The notes: generated from the letters alone by a model not told the origin. Shown: positions 1 to 8,292, numbered from the stretch's first letter. The stretch is 11,047 bases of DNA from Legionellales bacterium UBA4759 (GCA_002403515.1 DHHZ01000065.1:1-11047); one strand, 5' to 3'. A program made the numbers and translations.

Positions 1-19
1 AATTTTTTGACCCACTTCT
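1..19 (+). repeat. Left copy of a 19-base terminal inverted repeat
   Basis: The first 19 bases (AATTTTTTGACCCACTTCT) are the exact reverse complement of the last 19 bases of the window. The match stops at base 20. Here the sequence lies inside the transporter frame and reads NFLTHF, which fits an EamA protein naturally. It may be an assembly-graph overlap rather than a biological element. Confidence 0.9.
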
Positions 20-723
20 GGGCTCTGATTTATACCAGCGCAAGTTATGCAGCACTCATTGGTAGTCTTTTACCTTTTATTGTGGTTCTCATGTCTTGGT
101 TACTTTTGAAAGAAAAAATTCAACAGCAAGATTTTTTTGCCATTTTAATTGCCAGTATTGGTGTGTTTTGTATTCATTTCACCCCTCAAGAATTTTCAAT
201 GAAAATTCAGCAGTTGCAAGGTGGTCTTTTAATTGTTTTAGCCTTGGTATTTGATGCACTTTATCTTATTTTTTCCAAACGTTATGGTGTACCTGTATCA
301 GGTCTTTTGTATACATTTTTAGTCGCTTGGATTAATGCCATTTGTTTTATACCGTTGGTGATGCATTACCCTATTGAGATTGGCCATATTTCAGCAAGTG
401 CTTGGGGCTTATTGTTTCTGATGAGTTTATCGTTTATTGGCTTTTATGCCTTTTGGATGAAAGCATTGCAATATGCCACCGCTTCAAAAATCGCGATTTC
501 AACGGCCATTGCTCCACTGGCAACCGTTGCTTTAAGTGTAGTTTTTCTGCATGAAAAATTTCAAACCTTGGGGATTGTTGGCATGAGCTTAATTATTCTA
601 GCATTGCTTCTCCAGCAAGCGAAGGCTCCCATGTTTTCCATTCTTGGGTTGAAAGGAAAAACAAACCGCAAGTCATTGAATAATCGGGGTATAACTGACT
701 TAACGCCTGAGCATAGCGATTGA
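1..723 (+). CDS. EamA/DMT-family transporter, 5'-truncated by the window edge
   Basis: This is an inner-membrane transporter of the drug/metabolite (EamA) superfamily; the substrate cannot be read from the sequence. The frame is open from base 1, so the first 'start' at base 7 (TTG) is internal, not a true start. The remaining 240 residues hold about seven hydrophobic segments, consistent with TM4-TM10 of a 10-TM protein of about 300 residues. The segment around YTSASYAALI followed by LLLKEK is the typical end of the first EamA repeat. The second repeat ends with the matching ATASKIAIST and VVFLHEK signatures. About 60 N-terminal residues are therefore missing. After the last membrane segment (near residue 205) there is a hydrophilic tail of about 30 residues. 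That tail is encoded antisense to the end of the helicase gene, so the two genes overlap tail to tail by 131 bases with no terminator between them. Family is confident; substrate and true N-terminus are unknown. Confidence 0.88.
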   Translation, partial: NFLTHFWALIYTSASYAALIGSLLPFIVVLMSWLLLKEKIQQQDFFAILIASIGVFCIHFTPQEFSMKIQQLQGGLLIVLALVFDALYLIFSKRYGVPVSGLLYTFLVAWINAICFIPLVMHYPIEIGHISASAWGLLFLMSLSFIGFYAFWMKALQYATASKIAISTAIAPLATVALSVVFLHEKFQTLGIVGMSLIILALLLQQAKAPMFSILGLKGKTNRKSLNNRGITDLTPEHSD

Positions 724-3700
724 GTTGAATTCGGTATTGGTCATTATCTTTTTTGGTTTTAAAATCGATAATCCATAGTCGATTATTTTCAATAAAAATT
801 CGGTCAAGCACCATATGCCGAATAATCTCACCATCCTGAATTAATAAAGGAAATTCATTTTTTTCAAAATTTCTTTTTTCGCAAATCCATGCGCCAATGG
901 GGTGTTTGAGAAATCGCAGGACAAGTTCTTTGATTCTTATTAAACCTTGTTCACTCTCAAATTTTGACAGGCCGTGGGCTTTAAAATATTGCATAGCAAT
1001 GCCCCAAGGAATATTTTGGTGCTCTTGGGGATGATACTGGCAAATCCATTGCAAGATGCGATGGGCAATGGTTCCCATGAGTTTTTGTTGTGCGTGGTTT
1101 TGATAGCCTTCACCGACATGAAAACGTTTCTCAAAGATAAGATGCTGTGGCTGGATATAATCTTTTTCAGCAATGCGTTTGTGCATGATTTTCTTTTGAG
1201 AGCTTTGAGTCTTTTGCGAAGAAAGCTGTCCTTCTTGGAAATAATCTTTGGGAAATAATGTTCGAAGTGAGCCTTTTGAAGCTTGGTTTTGAGCATCGAA
1301 ACAATAAAGCCTTTGTTTTGCTCGGGTAAAAGCCACATAACAAAGTCTTTGTAATTCATGATGTTCCTGTTTTTTCTCATACCATTCCAGCAGTTTGAGG
1401 TTGGGATGATTTATATCAGGTAAAATGAGGTAATCTAAACTATTTTGGGTTTGTAGCCACTTCAACATGGTTTTTTCAGATTTTTGTGTTTTGCTGCCCA
1501 TGTCAGGAAGAATAACCCAGTCAAACTCCAAGCCCTTGGATTTATGAATGGTCATGACTTGCAACTCTAAACCGCCAGAAGAAGACACAAAAGTTTTGCT
1601 GAGTTTGTCAGTGATTTCCCGGACACTGGGCCATATGTATTTTGCACACATCTGCTCAATTATCCCCAAAAACAACATGACTTCTTCTAACTCATAAGGC
1701 GTTAGGCTTTTAAGAAAAGACAGTTGATGGGCCATGTCTTGAATGAGTTCTACCAAAGGAACCTGATGGCGTTTACGCCAAGCTTTTTGAAAGATATCCA
1801 TGAAATATTGAAGTCGAGCATGTGCGCCTGGATTTGAACTCAAATATTCAAAAAGACTGGTCTTGGGTGATAGTTCAGCAATGGTTTCTAATTCTTCAAG
1901 GGTAAGACCACACAATGGGCTTCTCAATACCGCCAACTCATACACCCGATGACCAGGTTCTAAAAACACCTTGGTTAAATTCCAAAGATCACGAATATAC
2001 AAGCGCTCTCCCAAAGGGAATAAATCAACACCGGCGTATTGAAATTGTAAAGACTCCAGGGTTTGTAAAATTTCAGGGAGCTTTGAGCGTGTGCGTACTA
2101 AAATAGCCACACGGGTATTTTTTTTATTTTTTGCTTCATGAAGAATATCCACAATAGCCTGAGTTTGAGCTTCACTGGTCTCATAATAATTTGCTTGAAC
2201 AAAACAATCATTGGCACCAGGAATAACCGGCTGGGCAGGGTGAAAACGAACCCCACCTAAATCAATTAGTTCAGTTTTTGGGAAAATCTCAGCAAAATAA
2301 GCGTTAAAATGTTCAATCAAATGGCCATTGGAACGAAAGTTTTGAGTCAATTGTAGTGGTGTTAATTGCAGTGGGCCAAGTCCTTGCTGGCAGGTGTTGA
2401 GAAATATTCCAACATCGGCACTTCTGAAGCGATAAATAGACTGCATGGGGTCACCGACCACAAACATCGTTTTATGCTCTTCTGATGACCACTCCTGAAT
2501 TAATTGTTGAATCAGCTCCAGTTGTACCCAAGAGGTGTCTTGAAACTCATCAATGAGTAGATGGTGCAAATGGTTGTCAAAATACAAACTGACATCACTG
2601 TGTTGTAATGCAAAAATTGCTTGCTGGGCCACATAGATATAATCCATGCTTTCTTGTTCTTCAAACACAAGGTGAAGATGGGCCGCTAATAAAGGCAACA
2701 AACGATAATAGCTTTGAAGCGTCTCCCAATCGATTTCAATTTCTTGAGGATGGGGTATATCAATGAGGGTATTTAAATATTCAATAAATTCAGGGTAATG
2801 CTCAAGCTCTGATAAAAAGGTAGTGCTTTTTTCTTTGAGCATGGCATATCGACTATCTTTGGCATTTTTATACACGCCAATATGATGATCAAATGCTTTT
2901 CTTGGAGTTCCTTGACCAGTCAGTAACATTTCTTTTAAAGCCCTAAATTGTGCTGATGTTAAGTGATCAAGATTTTCAAGATTTTTTAAAACCTCGAATC
3001 CATCTGGAACATAATCATGGTAATCTTTAATTAAAGCCATCAAGTCTAATGTGGCTTGTGTTGAAAGACTATTTTGCCAGCCCTCCCAATGTTTTAAAGA
3101 TAAATCACGCAGGGCACTCAAATGTTCATCCAAGCTTTTGGTTTTATTATTTTGAATGGCAGGTAACCATTGGTCTCTTTTGTAAAGCAAATCACGCAAT
3201 TGATTGAGCAGGGTACTCAATTGATTATTCACTTGGCGAATCAAACATTTTAAATCATTGTGATAGACTTCATCTGCGCGACAAAACTCAAACCAGTTTT
3301 GTACGGCTTTTTGATAAATGGATTTGGGGTCTGTTTGTAACTCGGCCAGTGTTGCAAATTCTTCTTTGGGAATGGCTTTATAAATTTCCATACAAAACGA
3401 GTCAAAGGTTTTTATCTTTAATCGTTGGGGGTGATCGAGAATTTGCCAATTGAGTTGCTCGGCGTGTGATAAAGCCTCTTCTGCCAGTTGTCGAGTTATT
3501 CTTTGATGTTCATTTTTTAATGGCGTTTGATTTTTGGCATCTCGAAGAGCTTGTAATATCCGATGGGCCATCTCAAGTGCGGCTTTTTTTGTAAAAGTCA
3601 GGGCCACGATTTGTTCGGGCTCGGCAACCGTGGGTAATAAGGCTAAAAAACGCTGGGTTAAAAGCTCAGTTTTGCCAGAACCGGCAGGCGCTTGCACAAT

Positions 3701-3748
3701 AAAGGAATTGTTAGTATCGAGTGCTTTTGTTCTGGCTTGGACATCCAT
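593..3748 (-). CDS. AddA/RecB-type UvrD-family helicase with C-terminal PD-(D/E)XK nuclease
   Basis: This is an ATP-dependent superfamily 1 DNA helicase fused to a nuclease, 1051 residues, predicted to process double-strand DNA ends in the cytoplasm for recombination or degradation. The helicase motifs appear in order: Walker A APAGSGKT at 20-27, motif Ia TFTKKAALEM at 51-60, motif II DEFQDTS at 400-406, motif III VGDPMQSIYRFR at 431-442, motif IV around LTQNFRS at 467-473, motif V MTIHKSKGLEF at 732-742 and motif VI YVAFTRAKQRLY at 804-815. The C-terminus has an apparently complete nuclease site: H896 in GTIAHR, D982 in LDRIF, D995 and K997 in IIDFKTK, and Q1008/Y1012 in QLNRYAQAL. The start lies two bases after the lysAC stop, with a weak AAGAAG as possible ribosome site, so translation is probably coupled to lysAC. 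Neither an AddB nor a RecC/RecD gene is visible next to it, so addA versus recB cannot be assigned and no symbol is given. Confidence 0.93.
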   Translation of the reverse strand: MDVQARTKALDTNNSFIVQAPAGSGKTELLTQRFLALLPTVAEPEQIVALTFTKKAALEMAHRILQALRDAKNQTPLKNEHQRITRQLAEEALSHAEQLNWQILDHPQRLKIKTFDSFCMEIYKAIPKEEFATLAELQTDPKSIYQKAVQNWFEFCRADEVYHNDLKCLIRQVNNQLSTLLNQLRDLLYKRDQWLPAIQNNKTKSLDEHLSALRDLSLKHWEGWQNSLSTQATLDLMALIKDYHDYVPDGFEVLKNLENLDHLTSAQFRALKEMLLTGQGTPRKAFDHHIGVYKNAKDSRYAMLKEKSTTFLSELEHYPEFIEYLNTLIDIPHPQEIEIDWETLQSYYRLLPLLAAHLHLVFEEQESMDYIYVAQQAIFALQHSDVSLYFDNHLHHLLIDEFQDTSWVQLELIQQLIQEWSSEEHKTMFVVGDPMQSIYRFRSADVGIFLNTCQQGLGPLQLTPLQLTQNFRSNGHLIEHFNAYFAEIFPKTELIDLGGVRFHPAQPVIPGANDCFVQANYYETSEAQTQAIVDILHEAKNKKNTRVAILVRTRSKLPEILQTLESLQFQYAGVDLFPLGERLYIRDLWNLTKVFLEPGHRVYELAVLRSPLCGLTLEELETIAELSPKTSLFEYLSSNPGAHARLQYFMDIFQKAWRKRHQVPLVELIQDMAHQLSFLKSLTPYELEEVMLFLGIIEQMCAKYIWPSVREITDKLSKTFVSSSGGLELQVMTIHKSKGLEFDWVILPDMGSKTQKSEKTMLKWLQTQNSLDYLILPDINHPNLKLLEWYEKKQEHHELQRLCYVAFTRAKQRLYCFDAQNQASKGSLRTLFPKDYFQEGQLSSQKTQSSQKKIMHKRIAEKDYIQPQHLIFEKRFHVGEGYQNHAQQKLMGTIAHRILQWICQYHPQEHQNIPWGIAMQYFKAHGLSKFESEQGLIRIKELVLRFLKHPIGAWICEKRNFEKNEFPLLIQDGEIIRHMVLDRIFIENNRLWIIDFKTKKDNDQYRIQLNRYAQALSQLYPDYSMTCGLFFLSTQEWKTWEPSLAGEAMLE

Positions 3749-3750
3749 GA

Positions 3751-6312
3751 TTAAACTTCTTTAAATATTTTTTCAACTGCAGGCGATCGTAGATTATAAT
3801 TTGAACTCATACAATACCCATAAGCCCCAGTTGTGGCAATTAACATCATATCATTTTCATGGGTCTCTGGGAGCATGCGGTCGTAGCCTAGAGTATCTGA
3901 GGACTCACAGATAGGGCCTACCACATGCGCAAAGCTTTTGTGCGGATTTTCAAAACGAGAAAGATTGACAATCTGGTGGTAAGAACCGTACAAAGCAGGT
4001 CGTATTAAAGTATTCATCCCAATTTCAATACCCACAAAGCGCACTTTATTTTTAGTTTTTTCTTGGGTAGCTCTTGCTAGAATAACACCACATTCTGCAA
4101 CCAAGAAACGACCTGGCTCTAACCATATCTCAATATGGGGGAATTGTTTTTTCAAGGGTGATAATTGTGTTTCAATGGTATCGAGATCGAGTGGATGTTG
4201 ACCTGGGCGTTCAACAACACCCAACCCACCACCCAAATCAATTGCTTGAATATTGGGGAAGTCATGCACCAAAGATAATAAAAGTTCTGCCGTGTCAGGC
4301 CAAAGTTGTGGCGATAATATGCCACTGCCCGCATGAGCATGTAGGCCTATGACATTGATGTGATGTTTTTCAATCAAGGCTTTGGCTTTTGCGATGTCTT
4401 GTATGGTAATCCCAAACTTGGATTCATCACCACTGGTGGATACATATTTGTGATGACCGGCGCCAATACAAGGGTCAATGCGTAACATCACCGATTGGTT
4501 GTTGAGCAATTGTCCCCATTTTTCAAGCGGGTAAAGGCTATCAATGGTGAGTATGACACCTTCATTCAATGCATATTGGTATTCGCTTTGATGCGCAAAA
4601 TTGGGGGTAAATAGAATTCTTTTTCTGTCAATTTGAGGAAATAGTTCAATAACACGCTTGATTTCTTGTTGTGACACACACTCAAAATTCAAGCCCTGGC
4701 CTTCAATGACTTTGAGTAAATCGACATTGGCATTGGCTTTCATGGCATAAAACAGTTTATCAATGCTTTTAATGGCTTTAAGCTCATGAATTTTTTGCAT
4801 TAAAACTGCAGGGTAATAAGCGTAGCAGGGGGCATGTTCCTGACCAAAGCGAATCAATGCGTCTTTGTGTTCTAACCACCAAGGCTTTGGTGTTTCTGGC
4901 GCAGGATTAAACTCTTCTTGCCAACTTTTTGAGTAATAATAACTTTGCGGGTTATTGTCGATTAATAATTGGTGAAGTTGTTGAGTGATTTTATCGCCTT
5001 TGGATTCATCAACAACAATGTTTAAACTCAAATCATTTGAAGCCAGACTAATTAAGTGAACTTGTTGGTCGTTAAACAATTCAAAAGTTGAGCCCAGTTC
5101 AGGAAGAATGCGACGAATATGATGGCCAATTAAGCTAATAGCACTACAAGGTTCTATCAGTTTGGCTTTGCACACTTGATTAAGCTCATCGATGAGGGCT
5201 TGAAGAGCTGCGCGTTGGTGACTTTGGCCATCCAATGAGAGTGTGACATGGCATTCTGCGGTACTGATTAAATTGATGGAAAAATGGTGTTTGGCAAAAA
5301 TCTCAAATATACGCGCTAAAAATCCTGCTTGTTGCCACATGGTGCTGGTATCTAAAGAAATAACAGTGATGCTGGATTTGATTTGAATAGATTTGACGGG
5401 GGGCGCTTCAATATCACTGTCTACAGTGATTAATGTCCCAGGATGTTCAGGATTCCAAGTATACTTAATGGCCATCGGAATTTGTGCTTCACGCACAGGC
5501 GAAATGGCCAAAGGGTGTAACACTTTGGCGCCCATTGAGGAAATCTCTTGAGCTTCATCATAGTTTAATTGTTTTAAAAGACGAGCCTGGGGCAATTGAT
5601 GCGGATTGGCAGTATAAATCCCAGGAACATCAGTCCAAATTTCACATTTGTCTGACTCAAGAATTGCCGCAAATAATGCAGCCGATGTGTCTGAGCCACC
5701 ACGACCTAACAATACGGTTTCTTGACGGGCATTTGAACCAATAAACCCTTGCGTGATAATCACTTGTGCAGAATGATTGGCCAATTCGTTTTGTAGGGCT
5801 TTGTTGGCTTTGGGCTTACATCGTGCCTGGGTGTAGTTCATGATTTCATCGTGAGAGTGATCGATGGTGTGAATGGCATTACGGGCATCATACCACAAAC
5901 AAGGCAAGCCATTTTTTTCCAAGTATCGTTGACCCAATTTGGTGGACATGAGCTCCCCAAGGCTCATGATTTGAGCATGGGTTTTGGCTGGGACATGATC
6001 AAGTAAAGCAATACCAGTTAATAATTTTTCCAATAAATTTAAATCATCAATAAGAATATCTCTGGATAATTCCAGTTCATCACATAAGTCATGGTGCAAT
6101 TGCGTAAATTCATTTAATAACTCCTTGTAAGAATTTTGTCGTGCCAGAGCAATCAATTGTTCTAAAGTATTCGATGCTTTTGAACGCGCAGAACACACCA
6201 GTATGGGTTTTAAACCGTTTTCAATATGAGTGCGGGCGATATGGACAATATTATCCCAAGTTTGTTTTGAGGAAACACTGGTTCCGCCGAATTTAGAGAC
6301 GATGGTATGCAT
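3751..6312 (-). CDS. lysAC: Bifunctional aspartate kinase / diaminopimelate decarboxylase
   Basis: One 853-residue polypeptide carries the first enzyme (aspartate to aspartyl-phosphate) and the last enzyme (meso-DAP to lysine plus CO2) of the DAP/lysine pathway. Residues 1 to about 295 are the kinase: KFGGTSV at 7-13, SLGE at 117-120, LLGRGGSDTSA at 201-211 and TD at 227-228. Residues about 310-455 look like the paired ACT domains expected to sense lysine. Residues about 475-853 are the fold-type III PLP decarboxylase: YAMKAN with PLP lysine K525, HAHAGSG at 658-664, GGGLG at 694-698, EPGR at 732-735, CESSD with catalytic-type C802, and YGY at 831-833. Such fusions are known in Xanthomonadaceae and some other gammaproteobacteria. 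The start matches the conserved N-terminus of aspartokinases, but no Shine-Dalgarno sequence precedes it. The 167-base leader is too short and unstructured for a lysine riboswitch, so feedback through the ACT domains is the likelier control (inference). It lies directly upstream of the helicase gene. Confidence 0.96.
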   Translation of the reverse strand: MHTIVSKFGGTSVSSKQTWDNIVHIARTHIENGLKPILVCSARSKASNTLEQLIALARQNSYKELLNEFTQLHHDLCDELELSRDILIDDLNLLEKLLTGIALLDHVPAKTHAQIMSLGELMSTKLGQRYLEKNGLPCLWYDARNAIHTIDHSHDEIMNYTQARCKPKANKALQNELANHSAQVIITQGFIGSNARQETVLLGRGGSDTSAALFAAILESDKCEIWTDVPGIYTANPHQLPQARLLKQLNYDEAQEISSMGAKVLHPLAISPVREAQIPMAIKYTWNPEHPGTLITVDSDIEAPPVKSIQIKSSITVISLDTSTMWQQAGFLARIFEIFAKHHFSINLISTAECHVTLSLDGQSHQRAALQALIDELNQVCKAKLIEPCSAISLIGHHIRRILPELGSTFELFNDQQVHLISLASNDLSLNIVVDESKGDKITQQLHQLLIDNNPQSYYYSKSWQEEFNPAPETPKPWWLEHKDALIRFGQEHAPCYAYYPAVLMQKIHELKAIKSIDKLFYAMKANANVDLLKVIEGQGLNFECVSQQEIKRVIELFPQIDRKRILFTPNFAHQSEYQYALNEGVILTIDSLYPLEKWGQLLNNQSVMLRIDPCIGAGHHKYVSTSGDESKFGITIQDIAKAKALIEKHHINVIGLHAHAGSGILSPQLWPDTAELLLSLVHDFPNIQAIDLGGGLGVVERPGQHPLDLDTIETQLSPLKKQFPHIEIWLEPGRFLVAECGVILARATQEKTKNKVRFVGIEIGMNTLIRPALYGSYHQIVNLSRFENPHKSFAHVVGPICESSDTLGYDRMLPETHENDMMLIATTGAYGYCMSSNYNLRSPAVEKIFKEV

Positions 6313-6395
6313 AATTTTGATGAATTTACTAAAAATTTGAAGTTAACATTATGTTCAAATTTATGCAATTGATTGCTTGTTGTTTGTACATCAAT

Positions 6396-6415
6396 ATACG
6401 TATTTTTTTACGTAT
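6396..6415. repeat. Inverted repeat ATACGTA-T6-TACGTAT
   Basis: Two perfect 7-base arms are separated by six T residues. Each arm contains the self-complementary hexamer TACGTA, with centres 12 bases apart, close to one helical turn. The position in a divergent promoter region and the symmetry suit an operator for a dimeric regulator. The AT-rich context makes chance possible, so function is inference only. Confidence 0.4.
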
Positions 6416-6467
6416 TGCATGGCAAAAATTTTATCTATGCTTGCAAGTGAAATTTTTAACAACAATC

Positions 6468-6473
6468 GAGGAG
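6468..6473 (+). promoter_or_regulatory. Strong Shine-Dalgarno sequence that sets the coiled-coil start
   Basis: GAGGAG lies six bases upstream of the ATG at 6480. It is the best ribosome binding site in the window and decides this start over the upstream in-frame ATG at 6351. Confidence 0.85.
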
Positions 6474-6479
6474 AAAAAA

Positions 6480-8174
6480 ATGCGTAATCCTGGCGAACAA
6501 AGAGCAGGTGGTGATGACAATAGACCAAGAAGATTCTGGGAAGGTCGTCGAACTTCTGAATTATTGAGATTTTTTGGGTTTGATGTCAATTATCGCCCCA
6601 AAGTACGTGCTGTTGGACAACCCGCTGAGCCTAGAGAAGTGGTGATTGAAGAAATCATCAAAATGGATAATTTAGCCCAAGCACCAGGAAGTGATCAACA
6701 AGTTATTCATATAGCACAGCGTTTCCAGGATATGGATTTTGCAGAGACAATGGTTGCTATTGGCCAACGTTTCAGAGCGCGTATTGAAAGTTTAAGATTG
6801 GTGGATACCCCTGAAAACCGAGCCCAAGCCCAGGCTTTAATCCAAGAATACAACGCAAGTATTGAAAACATTCGTGTGGCGTTTGCTGATATTTTAGGTG
6901 AACGTGTGACCCATTCAGAAATTATCGATGTTTTAGGTCAATTGCATGACTTGCGTGAATTTGGTGCCGCACAACTTGAAGAGATTCGAGGCGCTATTGC
7001 AGATATTGAAGGTCGAATTATTGATCAAGCCAGTTTTGAACTTTTGCAAGTTCAAATGACTCAAGTGTTGACGTCTAGCCGCTTAAATCATGAGCAAATC
7101 GAACAATTGCGTGAATTGTTTGGCAATTTTGAAAATCAATTCGTCTCTAGAGAGGCATTGAATGAAGTGCGAAGAGTTGTGGATAATGATAGACAACGAT
7201 TAAATGCTTTAGAGAGGGATTTAAATCAAGCCCATAGACAAATTCAAGGTATCATAGCGGGAAATCAAGCCAGAGACGAAAGAATTGAACAATTAGAGCG
7301 TGAACTTAGAAATTTACGAGGTGAAGTGCAAGCTTTTATGCGAGATAGTCAACAATCACATCAGCTTTTGACTCAAGATATTGCCCATATTCGTGCATCC
7401 ATGATTAACCGTCAGCAATTGAATCAATTGACAGGTCAAATCGAAGAAAATCGTGTGGCGGTGAATCAAGCCATTGGAAGGCTACAAACTGCAGCTGGCG
7501 ATATCCCCGCATTGCGTCAAGAGTTAGTTGATTTTATTGCACAAACCCGCCAAGAGATTGCTGGTTTTGTGGCACAACTGGAGCAATTGACTCAAGGGCA
7601 AGTTAATCAAGCAGCTCTTGATGAACTAGCACAACGAATTGATGTTAATCATCATCAATTACAAGCGCAAATGGCTGGCTTACCTTTGATTCAACAAGAA
7701 ATTGCAGCCCATCAAGATAGACACAATGATTTGTTGCAACAATTGGCAAATATGCGCGCGGATATGCAGCAACAATTAGGACTTAGAAATCAAGTGCACG
7801 TGTTGTTACAAGCAGTTGAACGCAATCGCAGAAATATTGAGGTTTTACAAGGTGATGTTGCACGCTTGCGGCCCCAAGCAGTTGAAGTTTTGCCAACTTA
7901 TGAAAAGGATTTTGATAAAAATCATAAGGTATTGTTTAGACCAGAGCAAAATGGTATCCAAGTTAGTATTTTTAAAACCAGTAATGGTGCTGTATTGGGA
8001 GCGCAAGAGGTCAATGATTTTTTATGTCATCATGCCCAGCGTAGACCTGAGTCTTTAAGTGAATTGTTTCAATCACGAGAGCTTGCAGCACCAGGATTTT
8101 TGGCTCAACACGGTTTGTTTGCACAAGCAGAGCAAGTTGCTCAATGGCCTGCGCCAAGAGTGATGGCAGTTTAA
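6480..8174 (+). CDS. Large Gln-rich coiled-coil protein of unknown function
   Basis: I do not recognise this 564-residue protein. No signal peptide or membrane segment is visible. Residues 1-70 are charged, with an Arg-rich start (RPRRFWEGRRTSELLRFF at 16-32). Residues about 75-465 are almost wholly predicted helix, rich in Gln, Glu, Arg and Leu with heptad spacing, for example IEQLERELRNLRGEVQAF at 269-286. A degenerate phrase of the form V/I-N/S/D-R/Q-x-x-L/F-x-x-L/V recurs at residues 181, 222, 309 and 375, and perhaps 143. Residues about 470-564 look globular, with a beta-like stretch (HKVLFRP, GIQVSIFKT) and a single Cys at 516. The gene is alone on this strand, has a strong ribosome site and ends 15 bases before a terminator, so it is probably monocistronic and well translated. 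In a Legionella-like host, an injected effector or a cytoskeletal/scaffold protein are both possible, but no motif proves either. Confidence 0.85.
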   Translation: MRNPGEQRAGGDDNRPRRFWEGRRTSELLRFFGFDVNYRPKVRAVGQPAEPREVVIEEIIKMDNLAQAPGSDQQVIHIAQRFQDMDFAETMVAIGQRFRARIESLRLVDTPENRAQAQALIQEYNASIENIRVAFADILGERVTHSEIIDVLGQLHDLREFGAAQLEEIRGAIADIEGRIIDQASFELLQVQMTQVLTSSRLNHEQIEQLRELFGNFENQFVSREALNEVRRVVDNDRQRLNALERDLNQAHRQIQGIIAGNQARDERIEQLERELRNLRGEVQAFMRDSQQSHQLLTQDIAHIRASMINRQQLNQLTGQIEENRVAVNQAIGRLQTAAGDIPALRQELVDFIAQTRQEIAGFVAQLEQLTQGQVNQAALDELAQRIDVNHHQLQAQMAGLPLIQQEIAAHQDRHNDLLQQLANMRADMQQQLGLRNQVHVLLQAVERNRRNIEVLQGDVARLRPQAVEVLPTYEKDFDKNHKVLFRPEQNGIQVSIFKTSNGAVLGAQEVNDFLCHHAQRRPESLSELFQSRELAAPGFLAQHGLFAQAEQVAQWPAPRVMAV

Positions 8175-8189
8175 TTATACTCAATGTTG

Positions 8190-8213
8190 ACTCCACCTTC
8201 GGGTGGAGTTTTT
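8190..8213 (+). terminator. Rho-independent terminator after the coiled-coil gene
   Basis: A perfect 8-base stem ACTCCACC/GGTGGAGT closes a TTCG loop (the very stable cUUCGg tetraloop) and runs straight into a T tract (8209-8213). It starts 15 bases after the stop codon and separates this gene from the fadL-like gene. Confidence 0.93.
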
Positions 8214-8264
8214 GTATGCAATTGTTTCTGGCCAATAGAAATTTTAGAGGTCTCATGCTAGCAA

Positions 8265-8292
8265 TTGACATTCTGTTAGATTCAATTATGAT
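8265..8292 (+). promoter_or_regulatory. Sigma-70 promoter of the fadL-like gene
   Basis: A consensus -35 TTGACA (8265-8270) and a five-of-six -10 TATGAT (8287-8292) are separated by 16 bases. Transcription would start near 8299, giving a leader of about 27 bases before the ATG at 8326. It lies between the preceding terminator and the gene, as expected for an independent promoter. Confidence 0.78.

Larger units (their letters stand above)
6313..6479. promoter_or_regulatory. Divergent AT-rich intergenic region between lysAC and the coiled-coil gene
   Basis: These 167 bases must hold the promoters for lysAC (leftward) and the coiled-coil gene (rightward). I could not settle either. For the rightward gene, TTGCTT followed 16 bases later by TATACG around 6376-6403 is a weak candidate. 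For the leftward gene, CATAAT read on the minus strand near 6345-6350 is a weak -10 without a good -35. A paired TACGTA repeat lies in the middle. An in-frame ATG at 6351 extends the coiled-coil frame by 43 residues but has no ribosome site and reads as low-complexity intergenic sequence. Confidence 0.5.

Noticed and set aside
940..1380. Open frames of 94 and 146 codons inside the helicase gene
   Set aside because: They lie opposite or out of frame within a well-supported helicase-nuclease gene, and have no ribosome sites or recognisable protein features.
6351..6479. In-frame 43-residue hydrophobic N-terminal extension of the coiled-coil protein (possible signal or membrane anchor)
   Set aside because: No ribosome site precedes the ATG at 6351, the stretch is AT-rich intergenic sequence, and the GAGGAG placed six bases before 6480 clearly marks the real start.
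6313..6479. Lysine riboswitch upstream of lysAC
   Set aside because: The region is only 167 bases, shared with a divergent gene, AT-rich, and lacks the multi-helix conserved core of an L-box element.
8218..8267. Two GCAATTG direct repeats before the fadL promoter, one overlapping the -35
   Set aside because: CAATTG words are frequent in this AT-rich sequence (another is at 6365), so there is no reason to call an operator.
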